64,000 bases of DNA from Streptantibioticus_A sp037034305 (lineage in GTDB: Bacteria > Actinomycetota > Actinomycetes > Streptomycetales > Streptomycetaceae). The stretch is taken from positions 62,001 to 126,000 of the forward strand of contig JBAGJY010000013.1 in the NCBI GenBank assembly GCA_037034305.1, in the 5' to 3' direction. The notes beneath the pieces were generated by a model. It saw nothing but the letters and a program-made list of their open reading frames with translations. It was not told where the DNA came from and searched no databases. Positions 49,243-57,636 of the stretch are shown in pieces. Positions within the stretch are counted from its first letter, which is position 1. Each line of letters starts with the position of its first letter. The position numbers were made by a program, and so were the translations under genes.

Positions 49243-49860
49243 GTGGAACGTGTGCCCGTAGTGGTGGAGGCGGACGATCCGATATCGGCGGCCGGAGCGG
49301 CCGCCAAGATTCGCGAACAGCCCGAACTCGAACTCGTCGAGTCACCCGCGACGGGGAGCGTCGTGGTGGTCGTGGCCGAGGAAGTCGACGAGGTGCTGAC
49401 CGGGCGGTGCAAGAAGCTGACGCGCGGCAGCGACGCGCGACTGGTGCTGGTGGTCTCCCGGATGCGCGAGGCGGAACTGCTGCGTGTCATCGAATGCGGG
49501 GTCAGCACCGTGCTGTGGCGCCGGGAGGCGACCTCCTCGGCGCTGCTGGCCGCGGTCCAGGGCGCCCACCGGGGGGACGGCGCCATACCTTCGGACCTGC
49601 TGGGCCGCCTGCTGGCCCAGGTCGGCCGGATGCAACGCGGCATGCTCCAGCCGCAGCCGCTCGGCTACGGCGGGGTCTCCGAACGCGAGTTGGACGTGTT
49701 GCGGCTGATCGCCGAAGGCCTGGACACCGGGGAGATCGCGGCGAAGCTCTCCTACTCGGAACGCACCATCAAGAACATCCTTCAGGGCCTGATGGGCCGT
49801 CTGCAACTGCGCAACCGGGCGCACGCCGTGGCGTACGCGCTGCGCGAGGGATTCATCTGA
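49243..49860 (+). CDS. LuxR-type (NarL-like) orphan regulator with degenerate receiver
   Basis: A 205-residue protein from GTG at 49243, set by GGGAGG eight bases upstream. The N-terminal half (VPVVVEADDPISAAGAAAKI, then EVDEVLTGRC and ARLVLVVSRM) has a receiver-like fold with no convincing phosphorylation aspartate. The C-terminal helix-turn-helix is intact (VSERELDVLRLIAEGLDTGE to QLRNRAHAVAYAL). Regulators of this type occur in RiPP and other peptide loci of streptomycetes. A 34-codon micro-ORF follows after 42 bases. Confidence 0.85.
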   Translation: MERVPVVVEADDPISAAGAAAKIREQPELELVESPATGSVVVVVAEEVDEVLTGRCKKLTRGSDARLVLVVSRMREAELLRVIECGVSTVLWRREATSSALLAAVQGAHRGDGAIPSDLLGRLLAQVGRMQRGMLQPQPLGYGGVSERELDVLRLIAEGLDTGEIAAKLSYSERTIKNILQGLMGRLQLRNRAHAVAYALREGFI

Positions 49861-49902
49861 GGAGCCGCCGGGCCACCGGGAAGGGAATCGGGAGGAGTTC
49901 GA

Positions 49903-50007
49903 GTGATCCACGAGGTGGACGCCGCCTGCGGCGCCTCGAAGAAGGCCGAAGTGGCCATCGTGGAAGTGGAGTTCTTCGGCCGCAGCACTGCGGGCACCGC
50001 CGGTTGA
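49903..50007 (+). CDS. Micro-ORF, 34-residue peptide behind the LuxR gene
   Basis: GTG at 49903 is preceded by GGGAGGAG at ideal spacing and leads to TGA at 50005-50007. The peptide runs from VIHEVDAACGASKKAEVAIV to a tail EVEFFGRSTAGTAG. It has a single Cys, acidic and basic clusters and a hydrophobic middle, and no signal sequence. It is too short for routine gene finders. It could be a RiPP precursor, a signalling peptide or a coupled leader peptide for the protease gene starting 149 bases later. No modification enzyme is adjacent, so the assignment is tentative. Confidence 0.5.
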   Translation: MIHEVDAACGASKKAEVAIVEVEFFGRSTAGTAG

Positions 50008-50156
50008 CCCGCGGGCTGTTGGTGGAGCGGCTGGCGCGCACGCCGTCGACGTGTGGCTGAACGCGTTTGGGCACAGGGGCCCTGTTCACTACTGTTTCAT
50101 CCCTGCCTGCGACGCTCTGTCCGACCACCACTGACAGGCCGTTGAAGGGAAAACGC

Positions 50157-51020
50157 GTGCGCAGCAGACGAGTTGTCGGTGTCCTCGCCGGAATCCTCGG
50201 GGTGCTCATGGCGATGACCGGCGTGACGGGCGCGTCCGCCGCCCCGGCGGAAGCCGGAAAGCGTGTCCACAACGCCATGCAGATCATCTTCAGCCCGGAC
50301 CTGCCCAACGCCTTCTGCACGATCGGGGCGGTCGGCACCGACAAGTACGGGCGCCGGATAGCCGTCTCCGCCGGGCACTGCCTGCGCCCCGACCCGAGGT
50401 ACTCCGACCGTGACATCCCGGAGAACATCCAGCCCGTCTACGACCGGGCCGACGTGGCGTTCGGCCCCATCGGGTACGTGCGGTACTTCAAGGACCCCGA
50501 GGGCTCGACGGTGGGGCACCCCACCAAGGACTACATGATCATCGAGCTGGTGCCCGGTGTGACGCCCTCGGCGCAGGGGCCGTATCTGAAGGAGACGGGC
50601 GAGGTGGAGGCCGCCGGGGGACAGCCCAGCCCCAACGCCCTCACTCCCCCGCTGGACAACGAACGACTGCTCGGCGCGGGCCTGTTGGACGACAACGAGC
50701 TGGTGGTCTCCGGTCAGCTCGGCGTCTTCTACGGGCGCGTCACCAACAACTCAGGCGGCGTCTACCAGTGCTGGGCCGCGCACAAGGACGGCGACTCGGG
50801 AGGCCCGGCGATCTGGCACGTGCCCGGCAGCGCCTACCCGTCGGCCCGGAACAACTTCCAGGCGGCAGGCCCGTGGGCGGGCATAACCAAGGCGGTCGTC
50901 GCGGGCCTCCCGCCGTTCGTCTACACCAGCTCGGCGAACATCCTCGCCGACCTGCGCGCCCGGGACACCGCCCACCCCGGCGTCTACGGCGCGGGCTTCC
51001 AGGTCACCGCCAACCCGTAG
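50157..51020 (+). CDS. Secreted trypsin-like serine protease
   Basis: A 287-residue protein from GTG at 50157 behind AAGGGA. The longer frame to 50067 lacks a start signal. The signal peptide is residues 1-34. The catalytic triad of the chymotrypsin fold is visible: His74 (SAGHC), Asp125 (KDYMIIEL) and Ser214 (GDSGGPA). It has no long propeptide of the alpha-lytic type. It is probably an extracellular endopeptidase. The gene is followed after 46 bases by a secreted esterase gene in the same direction, so the two may be co-expressed. Confidence 0.88.
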   Translation: MRSRRVVGVLAGILGVLMAMTGVTGASAAPAEAGKRVHNAMQIIFSPDLPNAFCTIGAVGTDKYGRRIAVSAGHCLRPDPRYSDRDIPENIQPVYDRADVAFGPIGYVRYFKDPEGSTVGHPTKDYMIIELVPGVTPSAQGPYLKETGEVEAAGGQPSPNALTPPLDNERLLGAGLLDDNELVVSGQLGVFYGRVTNNSGGVYQCWAAHKDGDSGGPAIWHVPGSAYPSARNNFQAAGPWAGITKAVVAGLPPFVYTSSANILADLRARDTAHPGVYGAGFQVTANP

Positions 51021-51066
51021 GCCGCACCGCACCCACCGAGCACCCCTGTTGGAAGGAGCACGCCGC

Positions 51067-52170
51067 ATGAGACCGCAACTGACCGGCACGCGGAGCCGCT
51101 TCACGGCGCGCGCCAAGACGGCCGCCGCGGCGACCGCGGTGGCGGCGCTGACCATGTTCGCCGGGCCGGTCGCGCACGCCGGCACTCCCCCGATCCCGGG
51201 CTTCACCGACGGCTACGGCCTGACCCAGGTCGCCGGTGCCACCGAGGTCCACTCCGCCACCGACTTCACCCTCACCGTCACCACCGCGCAGCTGTCCGGG
51301 CAGCACAGGATCCGCATCCTCCTTCCCCGTGACTACGCGGCCGATCCCGGAAGGCGGTGGTCGGTGGTGTACTTCCTGCACGGCGGTGGCGGCACGGTCG
51401 ACGACGCCGCGGCGGCCCCGGCGCTGCACTCCGACTCGGCGATCACCGTGGTGCCGGACGGCGGCCTGAAGGGCTGGTACGCCGACTGGCTCATGCAGAA
51501 CACCGCCGTGGGAGCGGCGAACTGGGAGACGTTCCACATCGACCAGGTCGTCCCCTTCGTCGACGCCAACCTGCGCACCCTCGCCGACCGGGCCCACCGG
51601 GCCGTCGTCGGGGTGTCGATGGGCGGCTACGGCGCACTGCACTACGCCGAGTCGCACTCCGACCTGTTCGGGCACGTCGCCTCCCTGTCAGGCGGCGTCG
51701 ACTTCGGCATGCCCGCGGTGCGCGGGGCCGTGCTGGCCACCGAACTCAACCTCACCGGCGCGTGGTGTGCCGTCAGCACCTCCAGCCCCTCCGGCACCGG
51801 CAGGTGCACCGGTTACGGACCCTACGTCGACAGCGACGCGATCTTCGGCTCCCCGTACCCGGTGTTCAACGCCGACCACGTCTGGAACGAGGTCGACCCC
51901 GCCGCCCCGGCCAACCTGGCCAGGCTCGCCGGAGTCGACGTGACCCTTTACACCGGCAACCAGGGGCCCATCGACCACTTCACCGAGATCGCCAGCCGGA
52001 ACGTCAAGTCCGGCCTGGACAAACTGGGTTACCCCAGCCGCCTCGTCGACTACACCAACGGCGCGGCGCTGGCCCCGACCTGCGACGGCGGACACGACTA
52101 CGGGTGCTGGGCGCCCGCCGTCGCCGACTACATGGCCCATCTGCGCGACGCGTTCGGCACGACCGGCTGA
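51067..52170 (+). CDS. Secreted esterase, antigen-85/esterase-D type
   Basis: A 367-residue protein from ATG at 51067 behind GGAAGGAGC. The signal peptide is residues 1-39 (ending VAHAG). The alpha/beta hydrolase core has RWSVVYFLHGGGGTVDD, with the nucleophile Ser184 in GVSMGGYGAL and a likely catalytic His in CDGGHDYGCW. In mycobacteria relatives transfer mycolates. In streptomycetes, which lack mycolic acids, they act as secreted carboxyl or feruloyl-type esterases. The substrate is unknown. Confidence 0.88.
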   Translation: MRPQLTGTRSRFTARAKTAAAATAVAALTMFAGPVAHAGTPPIPGFTDGYGLTQVAGATEVHSATDFTLTVTTAQLSGQHRIRILLPRDYAADPGRRWSVVYFLHGGGGTVDDAAAAPALHSDSAITVVPDGGLKGWYADWLMQNTAVGAANWETFHIDQVVPFVDANLRTLADRAHRAVVGVSMGGYGALHYAESHSDLFGHVASLSGGVDFGMPAVRGAVLATELNLTGAWCAVSTSSPSGTGRCTGYGPYVDSDAIFGSPYPVFNADHVWNEVDPAAPANLARLAGVDVTLYTGNQGPIDHFTEIASRNVKSGLDKLGYPSRLVDYTNGAALAPTCDGGHDYGCWAPAVADYMAHLRDAFGTTG

Positions 52171-52289
52171 ATTCGTGACGGCCGTCGGCCCGGCCCGTCG
52201 TGCTGTGCCCGCTGGGCGGACGTCCGCCTGACCGCTCCTGCCCGCCGCGCACACAACGTCATGGACCCGGGTGTGTAGGGTCTTTCTCC

Positions 52290-53231
52290 GTGCCGTCTGC
52301 CTTCCCTCGCCGCCCGCGCTGGCGCGCCGTCACGCTCATCGCCGCCCTCGCCGTGGTGGCGGTGGGCGTGGTCGTCATCTGGCAGTCGCGGAGCGGTCAG
52401 GAAGGCAAGCCCGTGGCCCCGTCCCACGCCGTTGACTTGACCCGGCGGATCGGTGAGAACATCTCGGCCCTCCCCAAGGACGGTGGCTACCGCACACCCG
52501 ACCGCGCGGAACGCACCGCCATCGCGACCGGGGTGGCCCTGGTGCTGGACGGGCGCCTGGACCCCGCGCGCCGACGGCTTTCGGCCGTCGGCTACACGGT
52601 GCGCACGCTGCGCTTGTCCGGAGCGGACGGCGCGGTCGCCGAGATCGCCGAGTCACCGGCCACGCACCGGGGTTGGGGCTGGGTGTACGTCGACCTGGCG
52701 CACCCCGTGCGGTGGAGCGTGCAGGCCCCGCACCCGCGTTCCGACCTGTACACCGAACTGCTCGCCGGTGACCTGTTCAGCAGGGTGCCGGGCGGGGTTC
52801 TGGTGCTGGCGGGCGCGCCGCGCAACGCGGGCCAGGGGAACGCCGCTGACATGGCGCACCGGGAGGACTCCGTGTTCAACGCGGTGTGCGACGTCCTGGT
52901 GGCACGCGGTCTGCCCGCGATCCAGGTGCACGGCTTCGCCGACGCCAGTTCCCCCGGCCACGACGTCATCGTCTCCCCCGGCCCCGCCGAGCCCAGCCGC
53001 CCGGTGCGCGAGGCGGCCCGGCTGCTTGCGGACAAGGGGTTCCGGGTCTGCCGCGTGTGGCAGCAAAGCTGCGGCGGCCTGGAAGGCACCACGAACGTGC
53101 AGGGCAACAAGGCGAAGCAGGAGGGGGTGCCGTTCCTGCACATCGAGAACAGCTTCACGGTACGAGCCGATCCGGCGTCCCGCGAACGGCTCGCGGACGC
53201 GTTGGCTGGGGTGGCCCGCGGGTGGGAGTGA
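52290..53231 (+). CDS. Membrane-anchored protein, possible zinc-dependent amidohydrolase fold
   Basis: A 313-residue protein from GTG at 52290. One N-terminal membrane helix (AVTLIAALAVVAVGVVVIW, about residues 14-33) anchors an outward-facing domain. The order PHPRSDLYTE (His...Glu), AHREDSVFNAV, VHGFAD and ENSFTVR resembles the metal- and substrate-binding residues of the N-formylglutamate amidohydrolase / phage poly-gamma-glutamate hydrolase superfamily, which is related to zinc carboxypeptidases. If so, it would cleave an amide bond in a wall-associated polymer. This is inference. No family was confirmed. Confidence 0.65.
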   Translation: MPSAFPRRPRWRAVTLIAALAVVAVGVVVIWQSRSGQEGKPVAPSHAVDLTRRIGENISALPKDGGYRTPDRAERTAIATGVALVLDGRLDPARRRLSAVGYTVRTLRLSGADGAVAEIAESPATHRGWGWVYVDLAHPVRWSVQAPHPRSDLYTELLAGDLFSRVPGGVLVLAGAPRNAGQGNAADMAHREDSVFNAVCDVLVARGLPAIQVHGFADASSPGHDVIVSPGPAEPSRPVREAARLLADKGFRVCRVWQQSCGGLEGTTNVQGNKAKQEGVPFLHIENSFTVRADPASRERLADALAGVARGWE

Positions 53232-53285
53232 GGCTGTGCGGGATGGCGGGAGCGGACCTGGCGCGGGGTGGCCGCCGGGCTCGCC

Positions 53286-54482
53286 TCACGAGGTGACACG
53301 GGCTGGCCAGTCGATGCGGTAGTCGAACATCCAGGCCGCCTTCTCGGGCTTGGCCAACCGGCAGACCGCCCGCAGCAGCATCGCGTTGGCCACCCGCCCC
53401 ACCGGTCCCGCCGCTTTCGCGCTGTTCTTGCGCGCGGTGGCCGCGATGACCTTCTCGACGCGGGGACGGCGCAGCCGCTCGTAGGCGGCGAAGGCCTGGT
53501 CGTGCGGGAGGTCCCGCAGGCAGCGGGCCAGTTGGACCGCGCTTTCGATCGACAGGGAGGCGCCCTGGCCGGAACTGGACGACGGCGCGTGCGCCGAGTC
53601 GCCGACGAGGACCATCCGGCCCCGGCGCCAGGCGGGCACCCTCGGCATGTTCTCCATGGGGCCGACGACCAACAGGTCGGCCGGGTCGGTGCGGTTGACC
53701 AGGTCGCACGCCGGGGTGCGGTCCTCGGCGAACCTGTCGGCCAGCAGCGGCAGCCAGTCCTCGGCCGTCGTGCCGCGGGCCTCGGCCGCCGACATCGGCT
53801 CGCGGTGCGGGACGTTGGCGAACCACACGGCGGTGCCGTCGTCGAAGACCTGGTAGCCGAAGAAGGCGTGCCTGCCGAAGCTCATCAGCATCTTGCCGCC
53901 CGTGGACGGCACTGCGGGATCGTCGACCCGGGCGCCGAAGCTGATCAGTCCGGCGTACCGGGGGGCGGGGGCGGACGGTTCGATCAGCGAGCGGACGGTC
54001 GAACGGATGCCGTCCGCCCCGATCAGGATGTCGGCCGAGGCCCGCGTACCGTCGGCGAAGCGCGCGGTGACACGGTCCGGCCCCTCCTCCACACCGACCA
54101 GCCGCTTGCCGTGCTCGACGCGGACGCCGCGGCGGGCCACCTCGTCGTACAGCGCCTGGTACAGGTCCGCGCGCCAGACGAACCGCATGGGCGGCACGCC
54201 GGGCGGGTTGCCGAACTCCCCGAGCCGCCGACCGGCCCAGTCCTGCATGACCATGCCGGTCATGGGGTGGCCCAGCGGCCGTACCAGGTGGCCGACGCCG
54301 ATGGCGTCGAGGGCGTCCATGCCGTTCGGGGCAATGCTCATGCCGCCGCCGGTGCCGTGGGCGGTGTCCGGGTGCGCCTCGTGGACGGTCGCCTCGATCC
54401 CGGCCTTCCGCAGGGCCAGCGCGGCGACCGGTCCGGCGATTCCGCCGCCGATGATCAGCGCGGTGCGGGTGTGGCTGGACAT
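53286..54482 (-). CDS. FAD-dependent aromatic-type monooxygenase
   Basis: A 398-residue flavoprotein from ATG at 54482 with GAAAGG upstream. It shows the first FAD motif ALIIGGGIAGPVAALALRKAG (residues 8-28), the DG motif in ILIGADGIRSTVRSLIEP and the second FAD motif MVLVGDSAHAPSSSSGQGAS. These are the hallmarks of para-hydroxybenzoate-hydroxylase-like monooxygenases. The substrate is probably an aromatic or polyketide-like compound. It lies downstream of a small gene and is divergent from a PadR regulator, which likely controls both. Confidence 0.9.
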   Translation of the reverse strand: MSSHTRTALIIGGGIAGPVAALALRKAGIEATVHEAHPDTAHGTGGGMSIAPNGMDALDAIGVGHLVRPLGHPMTGMVMQDWAGRRLGEFGNPPGVPPMRFVWRADLYQALYDEVARRGVRVEHGKRLVGVEEGPDRVTARFADGTRASADILIGADGIRSTVRSLIEPSAPAPRYAGLISFGARVDDPAVPSTGGKMLMSFGRHAFFGYQVFDDGTAVWFANVPHREPMSAAEARGTTAEDWLPLLADRFAEDRTPACDLVNRTDPADLLVVGPMENMPRVPAWRRGRMVLVGDSAHAPSSSSGQGASLSIESAVQLARCLRDLPHDQAFAAYERLRRPRVEKVIAATARKNSAKAAGPVGRVANAMLLRAVCRLAKPEKAAWMFDYRIDWPARVTS

Positions 54483-54550
54483 GACTGCTGCCTTTCGTCG
54501 GATTCGGTGGCTGGGGTGGGCGCGGGTGCGCGGAAGGCGGCGCGGCCGGT

Positions 54551-55012
54551 TCACCCGCTCTCGCGCGCCGGGTCGTCGACGCTCGGGTAGCGGCCCGCCT
54601 TGTGGGCGGCTCGCAGGTCCCGGAGGTATTCGCGCGAGCACATCGCGGACAAGGCCGCGACACCTCCCCGGTGGATCCGGATCTCGCTGTCCTCGGCGAG
54701 GCCGGTCAGCCGGATGCGGCGGGGGGTCGCGCCGCCGGGCGCCGTGGCGCCGTGGGCGTCCTTGACCCTGCCCTTGGCGGGCAGGCTCAGGTCCCAGTGG
54801 TCGACGGTGGCGTCCTCGGGGACCAGCAACTTGACCATGGCGCGGCGCAGTTGGAGGTGGATCTCGATCTCGTCGGGGAGGTTCGGCGAGCGCAGGTCGA
54901 GGACGACGGCGCCGCTGCGGGCCCGCACCTCGACGTGGCCCGAGTCGGTCCAGTGGCCCAGGCGCTTGGTGACGGTGTGGTCGGCGTGGACGCGTTCGGT
55001 GGTGATGGACAT
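54551..55012 (-). CDS. Small protein of unknown function in the monooxygenase operon
   Basis: A 153-residue protein from ATG at 55012, first gene of the reverse-strand pair with the monooxygenase. Residues 20-110 look beta-rich (HVEVRARSGAVVLDLRSPNL, later MVKLLVPEDATVDHWDLSLP), reminiscent of DUF4097-like or other right-handed beta proteins, but I cannot confirm a family. It has no signal peptide or membrane helix. The start fits a normal 5' leader carrying the PadR operator. Confidence 0.7.
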   Translation of the reverse strand: MSITTERVHADHTVTKRLGHWTDSGHVEVRARSGAVVLDLRSPNLPDEIEIHLQLRRAMVKLLVPEDATVDHWDLSLPAKGRVKDAHGATAPGGATPRRIRLTGLAEDSEIRIHRGGVAALSAMCSREYLRDLRAAHKAGRYPSVDDPARESG

Positions 55013-55076
55013 GACGGTCCCGTTCCTCTCGGTGGGCTGCGGTGGGTGTGCGTCGGCTTCAGCGACCACTTCTAGA

Positions 55077-55108
55077 TAGTTGCACTGAAACTAGAGTCGA
55101 CGCAACTA
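55077..55108. promoter_or_regulatory. PadR operator candidate in the divergent promoter
   Basis: TAGTTGC (55077-55083) and GCAACTA (55102-55108) are exact inverses 18 bases apart, in an A+T-rich stretch between the padR gene and the monooxygenase operon. The GTTGC/GCAAC element is shared with the operator of the other PadR protein at 3772. Confidence 0.65.
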
Positions 55109-55134
55109 GTAATTTCCGGAGTAGTATCGATGGC

Positions 55135-55752
55135 ATGCCGCTTCCCCGTAGCTCACCGCTCGCCCTCACCGTCCTGTCGCTGCTGCAGTACAAGCCGCTG
55201 CACCCGTACGGGGTGCAGCGGCTGATCAAGGAGTGGGGCAAGGACCAGGTCGTCAACGTGGGTCAGCGCGCCAGCCTCTACCGGACCATCGACCGTCTGC
55301 TCGCCGCGGGCCTGATCGCCGTCCGCGAGACCGAGCGGGACCAGCAGTACCCAGAGCGGACCGTCTACGAGATCACCGACGCGGGCCGCGAGGCCGCCCG
55401 CACCTGGCTGATCGAGATGCTCAGCACTCCCAGGCAGGAGTTCCCGGAGTTTCCGGCCGCCCTGTCGCACCTCCTGTTGCTGCCCCGGGAGGAGATCCAG
55501 GCCGCGCTGGAACGGCGGCTGTCCCTGCTCACCCAGACCCTGGCGGGCCTGGAGTCGGGACTGTCCGAAGCGGGCGACCACGGCCTGCCCCGCGTCACGA
55601 TGGTGGAGAGCGAGTACCTGCGCGCGGTGACCGGCGCGGAAGTGGAATGGCTGCGCCAGATCATCGACGATCTGCGTACCGGCCGACTGGCCTGGTCGAC
55701 GGAGCAGTTGCTCGCCTACGCCGCGGGCCAGGAGACCGCCGACGAGGCGTAG
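55135..55752 (+). CDS. PadR family transcriptional regulator
   Basis: A 205-residue protein from ATG at 55135 behind CCGGAG. The winged helix is clear: SPLALTVLSLLQYKPLHPYG, then VGQRASLYRTIDRLLAAGLI, with wing RDQQYPERTVYEIT. The C-terminal helical domain (about residues 95-200) is longer than usual. It is divergent from the small gene / FAD monooxygenase pair and should repress it through 55077-55108. The ligand is probably an aromatic compound, as for most PadR proteins near monooxygenases. Confidence 0.9.
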   Translation: MPLPRSSPLALTVLSLLQYKPLHPYGVQRLIKEWGKDQVVNVGQRASLYRTIDRLLAAGLIAVRETERDQQYPERTVYEITDAGREAARTWLIEMLSTPRQEFPEFPAALSHLLLLPREEIQAALERRLSLLTQTLAGLESGLSEAGDHGLPRVTMVESEYLRAVTGAEVEWLRQIIDDLRTGRLAWSTEQLLAYAAGQETADEA

Positions 55753-55841
55753 TCAGCGGCGCGGCGACGCCAGGGCGAACACCGCTGCGCTGGCACGGCC
55801 GCACAAGACGACCGCGCGGCCGACGTGACGCGCGGGCCGCC

Positions 55842-56735
55842 TCAGCCGCCGGACCGCACGGCCAGCGCCGGGACGGTCGTGGCGAGTCGGGCGAGGGCGG
55901 CGGCCTCCCGGCTGCCCTGCTCGGCGCCGAAGACGTGCACCACCAGGCCGGTCTCCCCGGGCGCGGCCGGGACATGCATCGTCTCGTAGTCCAGGGTGAG
56001 CGGCCCGGTCACCGGATGCCGCAGTGTCTTACGGCCCGCCGCGCACATCACGACCTCGCCGCTGCTCCACAGGCGCCGGAACTCGGCGCTGCGCGTGGAC
56101 AGTTCGCTGATCAGTGCGGTCAGTCGGGTGTCACCGGGGTAGCGGCCCGCCGCCACCCGCAACTGGCCCACGGCTTCCGCTGCCCTGGCCTCCCACTCGG
56201 GGTGGACGGTACGGGACGCGGCGTCGAGGAAGAGGTACCTGGCCTGGTTGCGGTCGCGGCGGCCGGGGTCGCCCAGGCCGCCGATCAGTTCGGCGCCCAG
56301 CCCGTTCCAGGCGACCACGTCGAGACGATGGTCCGTCGCGAAGGCCGGCAAGTGGGCCATGGCGTCCAGCATCCGCCGCAGCAGGGGGCTGACCCGCGCC
56401 CTGGGCGCGGGACCGCTCCTGGCCCCGGCCAGGGTGGCGAGGTGCCCGCGCTCCGCGGTGTCGAGGCCGAGCGCGTCGGCGAGCGCTTGTAGGACCTCGG
56501 CGGACGGCTGGGTGGCCCGGCCCTGTTCGAGGCGCACGTAGTAGTCCACGCTGATCCCGGCGAGCTGGGCCAGTTCCTCGCGGCGCAGCCCGCGCACCCG
56601 CCGTCGGCCGCCCCCGGCCAGTCCGACGGTCTCCGGCGCCACACGCTCCCGGCGGGCGCGCAGGAACGCACCGAGACCCCACCGGGGGTCGCCGGTCCTC
56701 TCGCTGTTCTCGATGGGGTGCTCAACGCCGTTCAT
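55842..56735 (-). CDS. XRE regulator with MmyB-like ligand domain
   Basis: A 297-residue protein from ATG at 56735. It has an N-terminal XRE helix-turn-helix (LGAFLRARRERVAPETVGLA, then REELAQLAGISVDYYVRLEQ) at about 18-90. The MmyB-like C-terminal domain (about 110-290) includes WNGLGAELIGGLGD and GPLTLDYETMHVP, and in relatives binds a fatty-acid-like ligand. It is divergent from a flavodoxin-fold oxidoreductase gene, the usual arrangement for this regulator type, and should control that gene. Confidence 0.92.
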   Translation of the reverse strand: MNGVEHPIENSERTGDPRWGLGAFLRARRERVAPETVGLAGGGRRRVRGLRREELAQLAGISVDYYVRLEQGRATQPSAEVLQALADALGLDTAERGHLATLAGARSGPAPRARVSPLLRRMLDAMAHLPAFATDHRLDVVAWNGLGAELIGGLGDPGRRDRNQARYLFLDAASRTVHPEWEARAAEAVGQLRVAAGRYPGDTRLTALISELSTRSAEFRRLWSSGEVVMCAAGRKTLRHPVTGPLTLDYETMHVPAAPGETGLVVHVFGAEQGSREAAALARLATTVPALAVRSGG

Positions 56736-56835
56736 GGGCTCAAGTATGTGGGTGGCCCTCGCGGTACCAGGACCGCGGTTCCGCCGGTCGAACAGGGTGC
56801 TGGCTACCGTGTCGCGGCCGGGGGAAGGTCGCGGT

Positions 56836-57636
56836 ATGACCGACGCAACGTCCCGGAAGAAGATCCTTGTTGTCAGCGCCCACCCCGAACCCCGTTCGCT
56901 CAACGCGTCGTTGGCCGCCTTCGCGGTCGATCACCTGCGGGCGGCGGGGCACGAGGTGCGGGTGTCCGACCTGTACGCGATGAAGTGGAAGCCGGTGGTG
57001 GACGCCGATGACTTCCCCGAACACGGCGCGGACCGGCGGCTGGACGTGCTGGAGGTGTCGGGGCGGGCGACGCGCGCCGGGCGGCTGTCGGCGGACATCG
57101 CGGCGGAGCAGGAGAAGCTGCGGTGGTCGGACGCGGTGGTCCTGCAGTTCCCGATGTGGTGGTTCTCGGTGCCCGCGATCCTCAAGGGCTGGATCGACCG
57201 GGTGTTCACCTACGAGTTCGCCCACGGGCCGTCGGTGCCCCCGCCGTACAGCGAGGGCGCCCTCGGTGGACGGCGGGCGCTGCTGTCGCTGACGATCGGC
57301 GCCCGCGAGTCGGCGTTCTCCGACCGGGGCATCCACGGCAGGCTGGCGGACGTCCTCTACCCGCTCCAGCACGGCCTGTTCTGGTTCACCGGGATGGCGC
57401 CGCTCGAACCGTTCGCGGCGTACGACGCGATCGACGTGCGAGCGGACCGGTTCACAGCGGTGCGGCGGGAGTACGGGCGGCGGCTCGACGCGCTCTTCAC
57501 CGCCGAGCCGATCCCGTTCCGCCCGCTTCCCGGCGGCCAGTACGACCGCGGCATGCGCCTGCTGCCGGGCGTGGAGGCCCCGGGGACCGGCGGTCTGGAC
57601 ATCCACCTCCGGTCGCGGCGTCAGCTCTCCACGTAA
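56836..57636 (+). CDS. NAD(P)H:quinone oxidoreductase, flavodoxin fold
   Basis: A 266-residue protein from ATG at 56836. It shows the FMN-binding start ILVVSAHPEPRSLNASLAAF, the VVLQFPMWWFSVPAILKGWI segment that shapes the flavin and quinone site, and VFTYEFAHG, all typical of the DT-diaphorase / modulator-of-drug-activity group. It reduces quinones or similar compounds with two electrons. The start overlaps no other gene. The divergent XRE/MmyB protein is the probable regulator. Its 3' end overlaps the convergent CobW gene by 16 bases. Confidence 0.9.
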   Translation: MTDATSRKKILVVSAHPEPRSLNASLAAFAVDHLRAAGHEVRVSDLYAMKWKPVVDADDFPEHGADRRLDVLEVSGRATRAGRLSADIAAEQEKLRWSDAVVLQFPMWWFSVPAILKGWIDRVFTYEFAHGPSVPPPYSEGALGGRRALLSLTIGARESAFSDRGIHGRLADVLYPLQHGLFWFTGMAPLEPFAAYDAIDVRADRFTAVRREYGRRLDALFTAEPIPFRPLPGGQYDRGMRLLPGVEAPGTGGLDIHLRSRRQLST

